Shown piece after piece: positions 1 through 11,400 of a stretch of DNA of 53,565 nucleotides; the stretch's first letter is position 1; each line of letters starts with the position of its first letter. Both the position numbers and the translations under genes were made by a program. The notes under the pieces are model-generated. The model ran no database searches. It had not been told where the DNA came from and saw nothing but the letters and a program-made list of their open reading frames with translations. Origin of the DNA: Vitrella brassicaformis (Eukaryota; Sar; Vitrellaceae); contig CDMY01000549.1 in the NCBI GenBank assembly GCA_001179505.1, forward strand, positions 1-53,565, read 5' to 3'.

Positions 1-612
1 GGAAACAAAGAGAGAAAGAGAAGCAACCGAGCAGACCCGCTCAACAAAACCTGCTCTCTCCCAATCAGACAGACAAACAGACAGACAAACAGACAGACAA
101 ACAGTCAGACAGACAGACAAACAGACAGAAAGACAGTCAGACAGTCAGACAGACAGACGGCAGGCTGCTGTGCTGCAAGCCGCCCACCGACTACACTAAA
201 GAAGGCAAGCAACTGACTGACTGACTGATACAAAAAGAGCACTCACTCACTCACTCACAGCCAGCCAACGATTCACACCCATTGCCCGTCAACGGTTTGT
301 TGACCAAAAGCGACCATTCCACGACGACTATCTGCCAAGGCTCCCGCCACGCACACGCGAGCACAGTGAGTCACCGTGCAAACATGCAATCCGACAACTG
401 ATCCTGATCTGATTTGATTTGCCCTTAGGTCCGCCAACACGGGTCTGCCGCTGCGACTGAAAGGCACGAGAGCCTCCCTCCAAGATGCCTCGCTCCTTCA
501 GGCACAGATCACCCTCCGATAGCCGCGGTGTCCGGCTGATGCTTTTGCTTGGCGCATGGCTGTCTCGGGCGGAGAGCTGGTCTCCACGGCGTCACTGAGA
601 AGGAAGAGCGGT

Positions 613-620
613 ATAAAAGG
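613..620 (+). promoter_or_regulatory. TATA-box-like element of the WD40 gene
   Basis: The sequence tataaaag lies 127 bases upstream of the WD40 start codon and about 30 bases upstream of the telomere-like element at 649-668, the usual TATA-to-start spacing. The inverted copy near 15700 has gctgaacgaggga at this spot and so lacks it. Promoter function is inferred from position only. Confidence 0.4.
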
Positions 621-648
621 GGGATGAGGATCGTCGGGAACTGGCGCT

Positions 649-668
649 GGGTTTGGGTTATAGGGTTC
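649..668 (+). promoter_or_regulatory. Telomere-like (telo-box-like) promoter motif
   Basis: gggtttgggttatagggttc, followed by cgagctcgc, lies about 72 bases before the ATG at 740. Near-identical motifs occur at 15625-15646 (opposite strand), 41276-41297 and 48914-48927, each close to a gene start. Plants use a related telo-box (AAACCCTA) in promoters of housekeeping genes; a similar role here is inference. Confidence 0.45.
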
Positions 669-739
669 ATAACATCCGAGCTCGCCGCAGCGCCAATTCC
701 GCTCTCTTCCTTGAGTGAGTGCCGGTTGACAAGATAGTC

Positions 740-3604
740 ATGGACAGCAGCTGGGACAAGAATCATCTCTTCGCCGCTGCCTCATCACGATCGTCAGTAG
801 CAGCTGCTGCTGATGCTGCTGGTGACGACGACCGGCCGCAAGCATCGTCCAGCAGCAGCAGCGGCAGCAGCTCGAAGCCAAACAATCCAGCAGCCAATGT
901 CGGTGTGAGCGCGCCGCTCTCCCTAACCATTCTGGACAGCCAGCTGCATCCCATGCTGCGGGAGGAGGACGGCCTTCTCTCTGTTCCACATCCCCTGCCC
1001 CTCTCAACACAGCAGCGGCAGAGCAAACTGGTGGCCCACAGGAACGCCTGTGAGGCGGCGGCAATGAGTGCCGCCGTCGGTGACCCATCTGACGGTTCCA
1101 GGGCGGCGAGAGCGCCCATCAATCGGCGCAGGAAGACGGTGCTGAGCACGTCGCTGCGACGGGCTGGTGGTGCTGGTAGCGGTGGGTCGGCGTGTTTTGC
1201 CAGGGGGTACTATCATCATCATCATGACCGTCATCACGATGGCGAGATGGATGGGATGGATGTCTGTGCGGCCAGTGGGGGTGTTGGTGATGGTGATGGT
1301 GAGGGCGGTGTTTGCGAGAACGGTCGGCTGCGTAGGCTGGAGCGTGTGGCGGCGCTGAGGGACGGTGGCGAGAAGGGTGGTGGTGGCGAGAAGCTGCACC
1401 GAGTGCCGCCCAGGGGGCTGGCGGCCATCTTGAGGAAGGACGACAGGCACGACACACTGGTACGACAGACACACACTGATATGACAGCAAATCGGCAAGT
1501 CAACCACGCACTCACGGCGGGCATGTGTGTGTGGGTGCCTTTGTTGTGTTGGCAGTGGCCGTGGCTGCGTGTGGGCAGGGATCCTCAGGTATGCATCTGC
1601 CGCGGAAGACGCACACACACACACACACACACACACACCAGACACACACACACACAAAAGAAAACCGATTTTCTGTCCTTCTGTCGTCAACAACCAGGGC
1701 ATCCCGTGGGAGAGCCTGACTTCCCAGACCCGCTCAGACTACCGCCGGCAGCGGCTGCAGCAGTACCAGCAGCAGCACGGCCTCCTGCACACCACCGCCA
1801 CCCATGGCAACCCCGACGATGACGACGACGACCCCGACTACCATGACAGCCCCTCGCAGACAGACAGCGACGAGGGCCCATCAGAGTCGGGTTGGGGAGA
1901 TGGCGGCGACAATGATGAGGACACACCCATGACGCCGAGTGAGCATGGTGGTGGAGGTGAGGGTCACCACACGCCCCAGCATCACCAGCAGCAGCAGCAG
2001 CAGCATGGTCAGCATGGTGGGGGTGGTGGAGGGTTGACACACGGTGCTGGTGCTGGCGGTGGTTTTGGCGCTTTGTATGGCGGCCCCCAGAATGAAGGCA
2101 CACAGGAGGAAAATGCAAGACGGCTCAGGTATGGATGGGGGCACACACATGGGCGTGTGTGTTTCATGGTGCTGTGTTGTGTGTGTCAGAGCGATATCGC
2201 TGTGTCGTCCGGTGCGTTCGAACCAGCACTATGCTGAGCTGGCGAGGTGCTATGCCGCCGTGCAGCCCGCCATCATGCACTTCCAGGTCACACAATCACA
2301 CACACACACACACACGCAGGCACACACACGAGAGCATGGCTGTGTGTTTGATGCAGCTGCGCCACTTGCTGTCGTGCGGCTCTTCACGCCACGAGGTGTA
2401 CTACGTCGGCAACAGAGACCGGACCACACTCACATCCTACAACCTTCTCAGCGGACTGTAAATAATGACTGACGCACGCCCACACACCAAACCACACACC
2501 AAACCACATGTGTTGAGCCTACCATGTGTTGATGTGACGTGTGCAGGAAGGGTGTGATCCATTCTTCCCCCGACGGGAACCCCTTCACGTGCTGCGACGT
2601 GCGGCACGGGCTGGCCGTCACGGGATCCATGAACTCCCGACTCATGGTGCCGATGGATGGCGATGGGACAGGGGGATCTTGATTTGATCTCTCTGTGTGT
2701 GCGCGGTTGGTGTGTGTAGGTGTCGTCCCTGCGCGGCGCCAATGGCCATCCTGTTCACCAGCTGGTGCGCGCGAAGACCACAACACATTCTGACCGACAA
2801 GGGTTCATTCATCGAGAGAAACTGTTTGTGTGTGGTGATTGTCCGTGCATCCCCCCGACAGCTGACGTCTCGCCGCACAAGCGACACGCTTGACGACATC
2901 ACCAACTACGTGTCCGTCATCCTCTCGCTCACCGGTGTGTGCGCCCCGGCCTCCCTCTCGCTCTCCTGTGTCTCTCTATGGGGTCCGTATGTATGTGTGT
3001 GTGTCTCTCAGGGATGCCCCGTGTGTTGGCCTGCAACAACGACGCCTCCATCAAGGAGTTCGACCCAGAGACCGCTCGTGTGGTCAACAGCTACCACCTA
3101 GAATGGGCCGTAAGCACACACACACACACACACAGAGGGAGAGGGAGGCAGCGTGTGTGTGTGGTTGTGTGCAGGTGAATCAGGCGTCGGTATCGGTGGA
3201 CGGCAAGATGGTGTGTGTGGTTGGGGACGACAAGGCCGTGGTGATGCTCGAGAGGGAGACGGGCGACCGCATCGCCACACTCCACGGACACTGCGACCAC
3301 GGCTTCGCCAGCGACTTCCACTGCGATGGCCGCCTCTGCGCTACGGGTACGTCTGCATCTCTCTGTTGTGTTGTGTGTGCATCTCTCTCTCTCTCTCGGG
3401 GTGTGTGTGTGTGTGTGTCAGGTAACCAGGACAACACGTGCCGCGTGTGGGATCTGCGTCACCTTCGTCGGAGCGTCAAGGTGCTGGGGTCGCAGATGGG
3501 CCCCGTGAGGTCAATCCAATTCTCGCCAGACGGCAGCCTGCTGGTCAGTCTGCAAACCTCCCTCCCTCCCCCTCTCAATCTCGGTGTGTGTGTGCCTCTC
3601 TCTT

Positions 3605-3643
<39 letters not shown>

Positions 3644-4001
3644 TCAGTCGTGTGCCGAGCCGATGGATTTGGTTCAGCTGTACGACGTGAGGTCTGGCTT
3701 CACGCACCACCAGCAACTCGACTTCTTCGGCTCCATCGCCGGTACGTACGGGGGTGTCTGTCTATCCCTTTGTGTGTGTGTGTATGTGGGTATGTTGGTG
3801 TTTGTGTGCAGGCCTGTGTTTCTCCCACGACAGCTCGACGCTTTTCACTGGTCAGGGGGCGGGGCGGGGTGTGGTCTGGTGTGGTGGGCACGTGTGTGAG
3901 AGTGGTGTGTGGTGTATATGTGTGTGTGTGTGTGTGGTGTGTGTGCAGCTGTGCAGGACAGCTCATTTGGGGGGCTGCTCGAGTATAGACTCTTGACCTG
4001 A
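740..4001 (+). CDS. WD40-repeat protein (fungal/plant uncharacterised WD-repeat family), ~12 exons
   Basis: The start is the first ATG (740), which reads MDSSWDKNHLF; an upstream in-frame GTG is not used. Exon 1 runs to about 1459 and encodes a long Ser/Ala/Gly/His-rich disordered region. Exon 2 (1698-2128) opens with GIPWESLTSQTRSDYRRQRL, the signature that precedes the propeller in the S. pombe C2A9.03-like family. Later exons begin near 2190, 2357, 2547, 2721, 2862, 3012, 3177, 3421, 3648, 3812 and 3949. They carry WD-repeat pieces such as GNQDNTCRVWDLRHL and QLDFFGSIAG, then GLCFSHDSSTLFTG. The stop is at 3999. Exon 4 ends in act|gtaaat; without splicing a TAA would follow at once, and splicing restores the frame. 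Almost all introns carry (TG)n or (CA)n. The protein probably acts as a scaffold; the family has no firm function. Confidence 0.85.
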
Positions 4002-4209
4002 CTGATGGACAGACAAGAGCCATGAAGCTCATGACTGATACAGGCGTGTGTATGTGTGCATAACCAAGTCTGCCTGTAGTGGTGGTGGTGTGTGGTGTTT
4101 CGATTGCGATTGCACCTCCATGTTTTTCTCGTGGCTCGCCAGACGGTCTGTCTGTGTATACACATGACACTGATCCATGCGTCGTGCAGTCAGTCTACTC
4201 ATTCACTCA

Positions 4210-5715
4210 TCATTCGGAGAAGTCCATCCGCGCCCTCTTCTCGTCACACAGCGTCTCGACGATGGCGGGGTCCATCAGCACGGGATCCACACACCGCTGG
4301 CTGGCCGACGTCACAACCTATAAACACACACACACACAGAGAGAGAGAGGGGGAATGGCCTCTGGGGCAGGGAGGGAGGGTCACACTGACCTCGTCCAGC
4401 AGGCCGTCCAGCCCGTTTGCATCGTCCTGCTCCACCAGCTCGCGAATCATGTCAGACAGGAAGGCACAATCGACCTGAAACACCCACACTCTAGATGGAT
4501 GGACACAAGAGACACCACCAGACACACACACAGACAGACACAGACAAGCGTGGGTACCCACCTGTATCTGCTGGAGACCGAACTTGCCGAAGGTCTCATC
4601 TCTGACGAGCTCGTAGAGCGCCTTGAAGGCGATCCGCAGGATGCCTACCACCGCGCCATTGCGGTTGAAAGGGATCTCACTGCACAACGAATGGCGCACA
4701 CACAATGATCCACACACAATGACGTCTGTGTCTGTGTCGACGCTAAGCTTACCCGAAGATGAGCACCTTCCTGGCAAACAGCCTGTCCATCTCGAGCTCC
4801 ATCTGGGTGCGGCGTATCCTCAGCAAGGCGGATGAGCGAATGGCGTGTTGTTTGGGTTTCCTGGGGTCGCCCAGCATGCGGGCCAGCTGGTTGTCGGCCT
4901 CCCGCACCTCCTTGACCACCACCTCCATCACCCAACGGACGTCACGCGGCTCCCTGCAGACAGAGATATGTGTGTGTGGTGAGGCACCGAGAGAGAGGGA
5001 GCGGGGGCTGTGTGCACACCTGACGTGGAGCCAGTCGGGGGTGCGGATGGATTTCCTCAACAAGTGTGACAGCTGCTGACCCGTGTGAAAGGCATACGCA
5101 CTCAGCAATCGCTGCGCTGCCTGACAACCACACCACACAAACAATCAGTCAGTCAGTCAAGTCCCGGCCACCTGTCTGGTCTTCTTCGTGAGCGCCGGCA
5201 CGGTGGTCTGTGCGAAGGTGGTGGACTGCTGCCCGGGGTACTGTGCCACCGCCATCTGGCTGATACGCTGCAGTCCCCTCTGCTCCAGGTGCCGCCCGAT
5301 GCGCACGAGGGCTAGAGCGAACAAGGCGCGCCACTCGATGCTGCCACAGACACAGAAATCGACACACAAGGGGTGGGGGAGAGGGGTGTGTGGCGTGCCT
5401 TTGGAATTCTGCGATGAGCTCGTCGCTCATGGATGGAGGGAACCCTTCAAGTGGCACATCCTAACCACACACACCACACACGTGTGTGTCTATGATGTGG
5501 CTGTGCGGCTCAAACGGGCTGACCGACCGTTTCTCTGCCCGTGACGATCCTGCAGAGGGCGGCGAATGTCTCGAAGAGGGTCGCAGTGTGTGTGAAGATG
5601 CCCTCCTGCAGGGCCTGCTTGGCCTTGGGCGCACTCACACCGGCATCCAACTCCCCTACTGACAGATACGGGGCCACCTCCTACATGGACACACACATGC
5701 ACATGGACACAGAGA

Positions 5716-5750
<35 letters not shown>

Positions 5751-7708
5751 CGCACCGTCAGTGTGAGGGTGGTCTGGTAGAGCACCGAGTGCTCCACCTT
5801 GCCCACCCTCTCCAACACGCTGTCGGCTGTCGGCAACTGCTGCTGCTGCTGGTGCTGGGGGGTGCTCTCTTTCGGACTCCCCTCACCCCCACTACCACCA
5901 GCAGCAGCGGCACTTGACACACTGGGCGACTTGATGGCTGTGAGGGGGCCGCAGCACCTGACAGAGGGAGGGAGGGAGGGAGGGACAGAGAGGGGTGAGG
6001 CTTTGTTTCCTCTCTCTGTCTGTCTGTCTGTCTGTGAGTGTGTCGGTGTTTCTTACTGGTGCAGCTGTCTTAGGTGGTTCAGAAAGAGCTCCGTGTTGGC
6101 GGCGAAGCGCAGCTCAATCCCCAAACCAGCTGCACAGACACACACACACACACATGAAAGGCGTGTGTGGGGGGGGGAGTGTGTGGGTCTCTCCCTCTCT
6201 CTCTCCCTCTCACCGATCCGCATAGGGTATTTCGGCCACGCCCTGGCCACTTCCAACACCGGCAGCCCCCTCTCCCCCCTCCCACCCTGCTGCACAGCCA
6301 CCCCCACAAGCCGTAAACCCTCCTCAATCACCTTAGGCGCGATCGCCCCCACCGAAGACGACACACTCTCGACGGGCACCGTCTGCGGCAGATCCACCGG
6401 CATCAGCGGGCGCTTTCTCATCAGCGCGCCGAGGGACTCGCAGAGAGAGGCCATGTTGTCGGCGAGGAAGGTGTCAAGCTTTGTGGGGTATGTGTCTGGG
6501 ATGGTGCTGGGGATTATGTCTGTGTTGAGCTTGAAGGCGGCCTCGGCGCCCCGGATGATGTCGCAGAGGGGCGGGATCCAGGAGGCGGCCACGCCGTGAC
6601 ACGCATCGACGAACGGCTCCCTCTCATCCTCGGCATCTCTATCTCGCCGTTGTGCTGCCGCCTCTTTCTCCGCCCTAGCCAACACACACAGACACACACA
6701 CACACAGAGAGAGAGAAATGCGCCCATCCACACACCCACACACACCCAGACGCACCTTTCAACAATGACTTTCAGCCGTCCGTCGAGTGCGCGCCTCCGT
6801 CCTTGTAGGAAGGTGTCGAGCATGGCGGTGGGGTCCTCCCCGGCCAGCAGCAGCACCTTGACCAGATGGACCGCAGAGAAGGTGCCCAGCGGGTCGTCAT
6901 CGGTCTCCCTCTCCCTCTCTGGGGGCGGCGCGTCGAGGCGAGATTTCATTGCGCTTCGGGCAGCTGACATGAGAGCCCACACCTGACAGACAACCAAACA
7001 CATGGATTAATGGGTGTGTGAGCCACACCCTCCCTCTCCCTGTGTGTGTGTCTGTGTGTGAGAAGATACCTCTTTAGCGACGTCAGTGAACGCCCCCGCG
7101 ACCTCGACGGCCTTCTTGGGGTGCCCCTCGGCGGCAGTGGTCTTGTCGGTGAGGCCCAGGAAGACCTCCCACCGCCGGTGGGTGCGCACCGCCGACTCGA
7201 AGTCACCGCTGTCCAAGTACTGACACGACACATGGATCGGTCAACACAACACATCAAGGGAGAAATTGGGGGGCTGCTGGGGGAGGGGCATTCGTACCCT
7301 CTTGAGCACTTGTGGAAGGTTCTTGAGGAGCTGCAGCTTCTGCAGCACGTTCAGCACACCAACCAGCTCCTGCAATGCCAAACCACACCAACACACACAC
7401 ATCCGCCCCCTCACACACACACATAAAGAGAGAGAGAGAGATTCCTACCCTACCCCACCTGTATCTTCTCGGGTCTGCCGGCGAGTGTGGCGTTGAGTCG
7501 AGTGCTGCACTGGTTGATGGAGTTGATTCGCTGTGTGAGTCGCGACATTTCGCTCTCCATCGACTCGATGTTGGCCTTCATGGACTTGATGGTGTCGGTG
7601 GCGGTGATGAACTTGTTGTAGTTCTCGTAGACCAGCATCTGCATGTCACCGTCCAACGTGCTCACCTGCACACACACACACACACACAGAGAGGGGATGG
7701 GGGAAGTG

Positions 7709-7745
<37 letters not shown>

Positions 7746-8092
7746 GAGAGAGAGAGAGAGAGCCCACCGACCTGCTCGGTGAGCTCTTTGCTCTTGGTGA
7801 GCATCTGCGACAGCTCCGTGTTGGTCACCAGCTCCTGAAACCAGCTGTGCACGTCGAAGTTCGGCCCGTCAATGTCGCTCTTCGACTCCCGCCGCACACC
7901 CATCCCTCCAGACGCCGACGACGCCTTTGCACTGTCATCCCCTGCTGACGCTGACGATGGCTGCTGCTGGTCGCCGCTCTCGTCGAGTTGATAATAGGCA
8001 CTGAGAAGGGCGCCTACACGGTGGTGGGAGGCTGGCGGCTGCTGCTGCTGCGTGTCCGAGTCGTAGTCCGCTTGGGAGTCGGTGTCGTCCAT
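4210..8092 (-). CDS. VPS51: Vps51-like subunit of the GARP/EARP tethering complex, ~16 exons
   Basis: The start is the ATG ending at 8092 (MDDTDSQADYDSD); one codon upstream is only GTG. Exon 1 (7772-8092) is acidic and Gln-rich and ends in the Vps51 entry segment FDVHSWFQELVTNTELSQML. Exon 2 (7459-7665) carries the family hallmark MLVYENYNKFITATDTI and a coiled coil. Further exons continue through KSIRTPDWLHVR (near 5050) and VLIFG...FNRNGAVVGILRIAFKALYEL to FGKFGLQQIQVDCAFLSDMI (near 4450), all conserved in metazoan Vps51. The stop is at 4210-4212. In the family, Vps51 joins Vps52-54 (or VPS50) to tether endosome-derived vesicles to the trans-Golgi or recycling endosomes. Poly-Gln and Ala/Gly insertions near 5850-5900 are lineage-specific. 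Introns are (CA)n-rich when read on the + strand. Confidence 0.9.
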
Positions 8093-8407
8093 CACGGTGT
8101 GGCCAGATGGATAGATCCGCTGGTGGTCGCTGCTGGGAAAGAAGAATCAATGACGCGGGCTGATTCTCGGGTGGGCGAAGATGCTGCTCGCGGGCAACAC
8201 CGTGGCAGCCCCTTCTTTGTGTTTTGGTCCCTTGAAAAATTGCGAGCTTGAGGAAGGCAGATCTGCAGCCTGAGGTCTGAAAACGCCGGTCTGGTGTGTC
8301 TGGTGTTGGTGTGAGAGGCGTGTCTGATCTACGGGACCGTCCGGTTTTCCTGGTGCGTGCAGCGGTCTGTCTTGTTGTTTGACGAATCGGCTTGATAGGC
8401 AGGCAGC
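8093..8407. promoter_or_regulatory. Divergent promoter between Vps51 (-) and the nucleolin-like gene (+)
   Basis: About 315 bases separate the two starts. No TATA box, telomere-like motif or repeat stands out. The role is inferred from the divergent arrangement. Confidence 0.4.
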
Positions 8408-11400
8408 ATGGTGAGAGCCATGCAGACCAAAGAGGGAGCCATGGTGAGAGGGCGGGTACACGGGACACACTGAAAGGGAGAGGGAGGGCCAGAGGGGGAG
8501 TGGGGAGGGCCTTGATGCATCGGTGGGGAAGGCACGTCAGTCAAGCTCCACTCCACTCCACTCCCATTGTGTGTCGTGGGTGGAGTGGATGATGTGCTTG
8601 TGTGATTGTGTGGTTGGTTCTATGCTATGCAGAAGGCCAAGGCCAAGAAGGCAGCGGCGGGCAAGGCAGCCGACGAGGACGAGGAGATGGACATCCCCCT
8701 GGTCAAGCAGGCCAAGGCTGGCGGGGCACCCAAGGGCAAAAAGGACAAGGAATCTTCCAGTGCCGCCGCTGGTAGGGACTCTACACACACTCATTCGCTC
8801 GCAGAGAGAGAGAAAGCGATGCATGTGTGTGTGTGTGTGTAGCGGCCGCGGCTAAGGAGAGGTTGGCCGCCAAGAAGCGTCCCCCGGTGGACGAAGGCGA
8901 TGACGACGATGACGATGACGACGATGAGGAGGAGTCACCCACCAGTACGCTAAACACAGATCCATCCATCCACCCTCCATGTGTGTTGATTGGCAGCTCG
9001 TTCGAAGGCCAAGATGAAGGCGGCACCGAAGCCCAAGCCCAAGGCCAAGGCGGCCCCCCAGCCGGCGGATGATGACGACGACGAGGACGACGATGGCGAT
9101 GACGACGACGGTATGAGTGAACGGCATTGCCATCCATCCATCCATCCATCCATCTGTGTGTGTGTGTGTGTGTGCAGACGATGAGGAGGAGAAGGGTGCA
9201 TACGTCACACACAGCATGATGGGATGGATGGCAAGGAAGACCGAATCTCCCTGTGTGTGTGGTCATGTGTCTGTGTCGGTCAGTTGCTGCGGCCAAGGCT
9301 AAGGCCAAGGCGAAAGGCAAGGCGACCCCCAAGCCCGCCGCAGCCAAGCCAAAGCCGAAAGCGGCCGCCAAGCCGACAGCCATGGACCAAGACGACGAGG
9401 ATGAGGACTCAGGTCAGTCAGTAGACAGACAGGGGCCAATCATGGCAACAACAGCACGGGCAGAAGCGCCTTATTGTTCTGATGTTGTTTGTGGTCTTTC
9501 GTTCAGATGAGGACGAGGAAGATGAAGAGGCAGAGCAAGGCACGGAGGAGACAGCCGGCACACGAACAAGCACCATTCAGGTGTCTGTCTGTCTGTCTGT
9601 GTCGGTCAGTTGCTGCCGCCAAGGCTAAGGCCAAGGCGAAAGGCAAAGTCGCCCCCAAGCCAGCTGTCGCCAAGCCCAAACCCAAGGCCGCTGCGAAACC
9701 GACACCCATGGAAGATGACGACGGTATGGGAAACGGGCGAAGGGAAGACCAGACGAATTTGTTGTGCATTGTGTCTGTGCGCGTGTTTCTGTGTGTTTGC
9801 AGACGAGGACGAGGACGAGGACGAAGACGGTTAGGCAGCAGAGAGAGAGATCCATCCATCCATCCATCCATGTGTGTGTGCTGCATCCCTCCCTCCCTCC
9901 CTCCCTCCCTCCCTCCCCCAGACGACGAGGACGAAAGAGGTACTCACCCGCCCTCCCACCTACCCACCTTAGCACACACACGCCATCCATCCATCCTTCC
10001 ATGTGTGTGCCTGTCGGTCAGTTGCTGCCGCCAAGGGCAAGGCCAAGGCGGCCCCCAAGGCCAAGGTGACGGCTGTGGCGGCCAAGCCCAAACCCAAGGC
10101 CGCTCCGAAGCCTGCTGCTGCTGCTGCTGCTGCTGAGGAGGAGGAGGAGGAGGACGAAGACGAAGACGAGGAGGACTCCGACGAGGAGGAGAGAGGTAGT
10201 GCGTCACGGCACAACGGCACGGAAGCGAACCATCCGTCTGTGCTCTTGTGTGGTTGTTTTGTCAGTTGCTGCCGCCAAGGCCAAGGCGAAGGGCAAGGCC
10301 GCCCCCAAGCCCGCCGCGGCCAAGCCCAAACCTAAGGCCGCTGCGAAGAAGCCCGTCGACGAGGACGAGGACGAAGAGGAGGACGAGGAAGGTCCGTCTT
10401 TCCCTCCAAGACCACACCACCCCACTCACGCAGCAGATTTTCTGAGTGGTCTGTCCACCGGTTCTCTGTCTGTCTCTGTGTGTGTGTGTGCAGAATCCGA
10501 CGAGGAGGAGGATGAGAAGCCCCAGCCCAAGGCGGCCGTCGCTGCAGCCAAGCCGAAGCCCAAGCCCAAGCCCAAGCCTAAGGCGGCGGCCAAGCCCACC
10601 CCGATGGAGGTCGACGAGGACGAGGAGGACGAAGACGAAGAGGACGAGGACGAGGAGGAGGGTCAGTCAGTCACACAAGACACCATCGCACACACACGAG
10701 GGAGGGAGGGAGGGAGGGAGAGAGGGTGCTTTGTGAGCCTGTGTGTGTGTGGGTATGTGTGTCTGTGGCTGCAGAGGAGGAGGCACCCAAGGCTGGCGAC
10801 AAGCGGAAGGCCCAACAGGCCATCGCCAAACAGCCCGCAAAGGCCGCAAAAGGCGGTACGTACCCACACACCACACCACCACCCCTTTGCCACTTGCCCT
10901 TCCCCCTCTCCCTCTCTGTCTGCCTGTGTGTGTGTGTGCAGAAGACGTCACGGGCCGCAAGTTGTTCGTGGGCAACCTCAAGTTCGGTGTGAGCGAGGAT
11001 CAGCTGCGGGAGGCCTTCAACGAGTGCGGTAAGATCGAGGACCTCCACCTCAACGAACGGGGCTTCGCCTTCATCACATTCGCTGACGCCGCTGGGGCCA
11101 AGAGCGCGCTCGAGTGGAATGACACCGAGTTCCAGGGCAGAAGGGTCGGTGAGGGAGGGAGGATCACGTCAGTCAGTCAACACAGAGACTCATCGAGCTG
11201 TCTCTCTCTGCATGTGTGTGTGTGTGTGTGTGTGGTTTAGTTGCGCATCAACTACTCGGACAGCAAGCCGGGCTCGCGGCAGTCTGGGGGCGGCCAAGGA
11301 CAGGGGGGCGGGGGCGGGGGCGGCAGACCCAGAGGGGACAAACCCGATGGCGTAAGTCAAGACTGTCTCTCTCTCTCTCTCTCTCACCCTTCAATGTTGT

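Larger units (their letters stand above)
1..690 (+). repeat. Left arm of a ~0.65-kb inverted repeat (duplicated promoter/5' region)
   Basis: Read on the + strand, this stretch matches the reverse complement of about 15608-16250. Shared landmarks, in order, are the interrupted (CAGA)n tract at 60-160, the block around 290-430 with gttgaccaaaagcgaccatt, the block around 470-600 with tggtctccacggcgtcactga, and the gggtttgggtta element. The match stops at about 683, shortly after cgagctcgc. No gene is visible inside it. In each copy the arm points toward the start codon of a different gene, the WD40 gene here and the aminotransferase at the other copy, so it is best read as a duplicated promoter plus 5' leader. 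Confidence 0.85.

Noticed and set aside
719-739. Start of the WD40 protein at 719
   Set aside because: The codon at 719 is GTG; the first ATG in this frame is at 740.
1600-1660. Long (CA)n runs and the ORFs of repeated Thr-His or Cys-Val across the window
   Set aside because: They are microsatellite translations within introns, without family resemblance.
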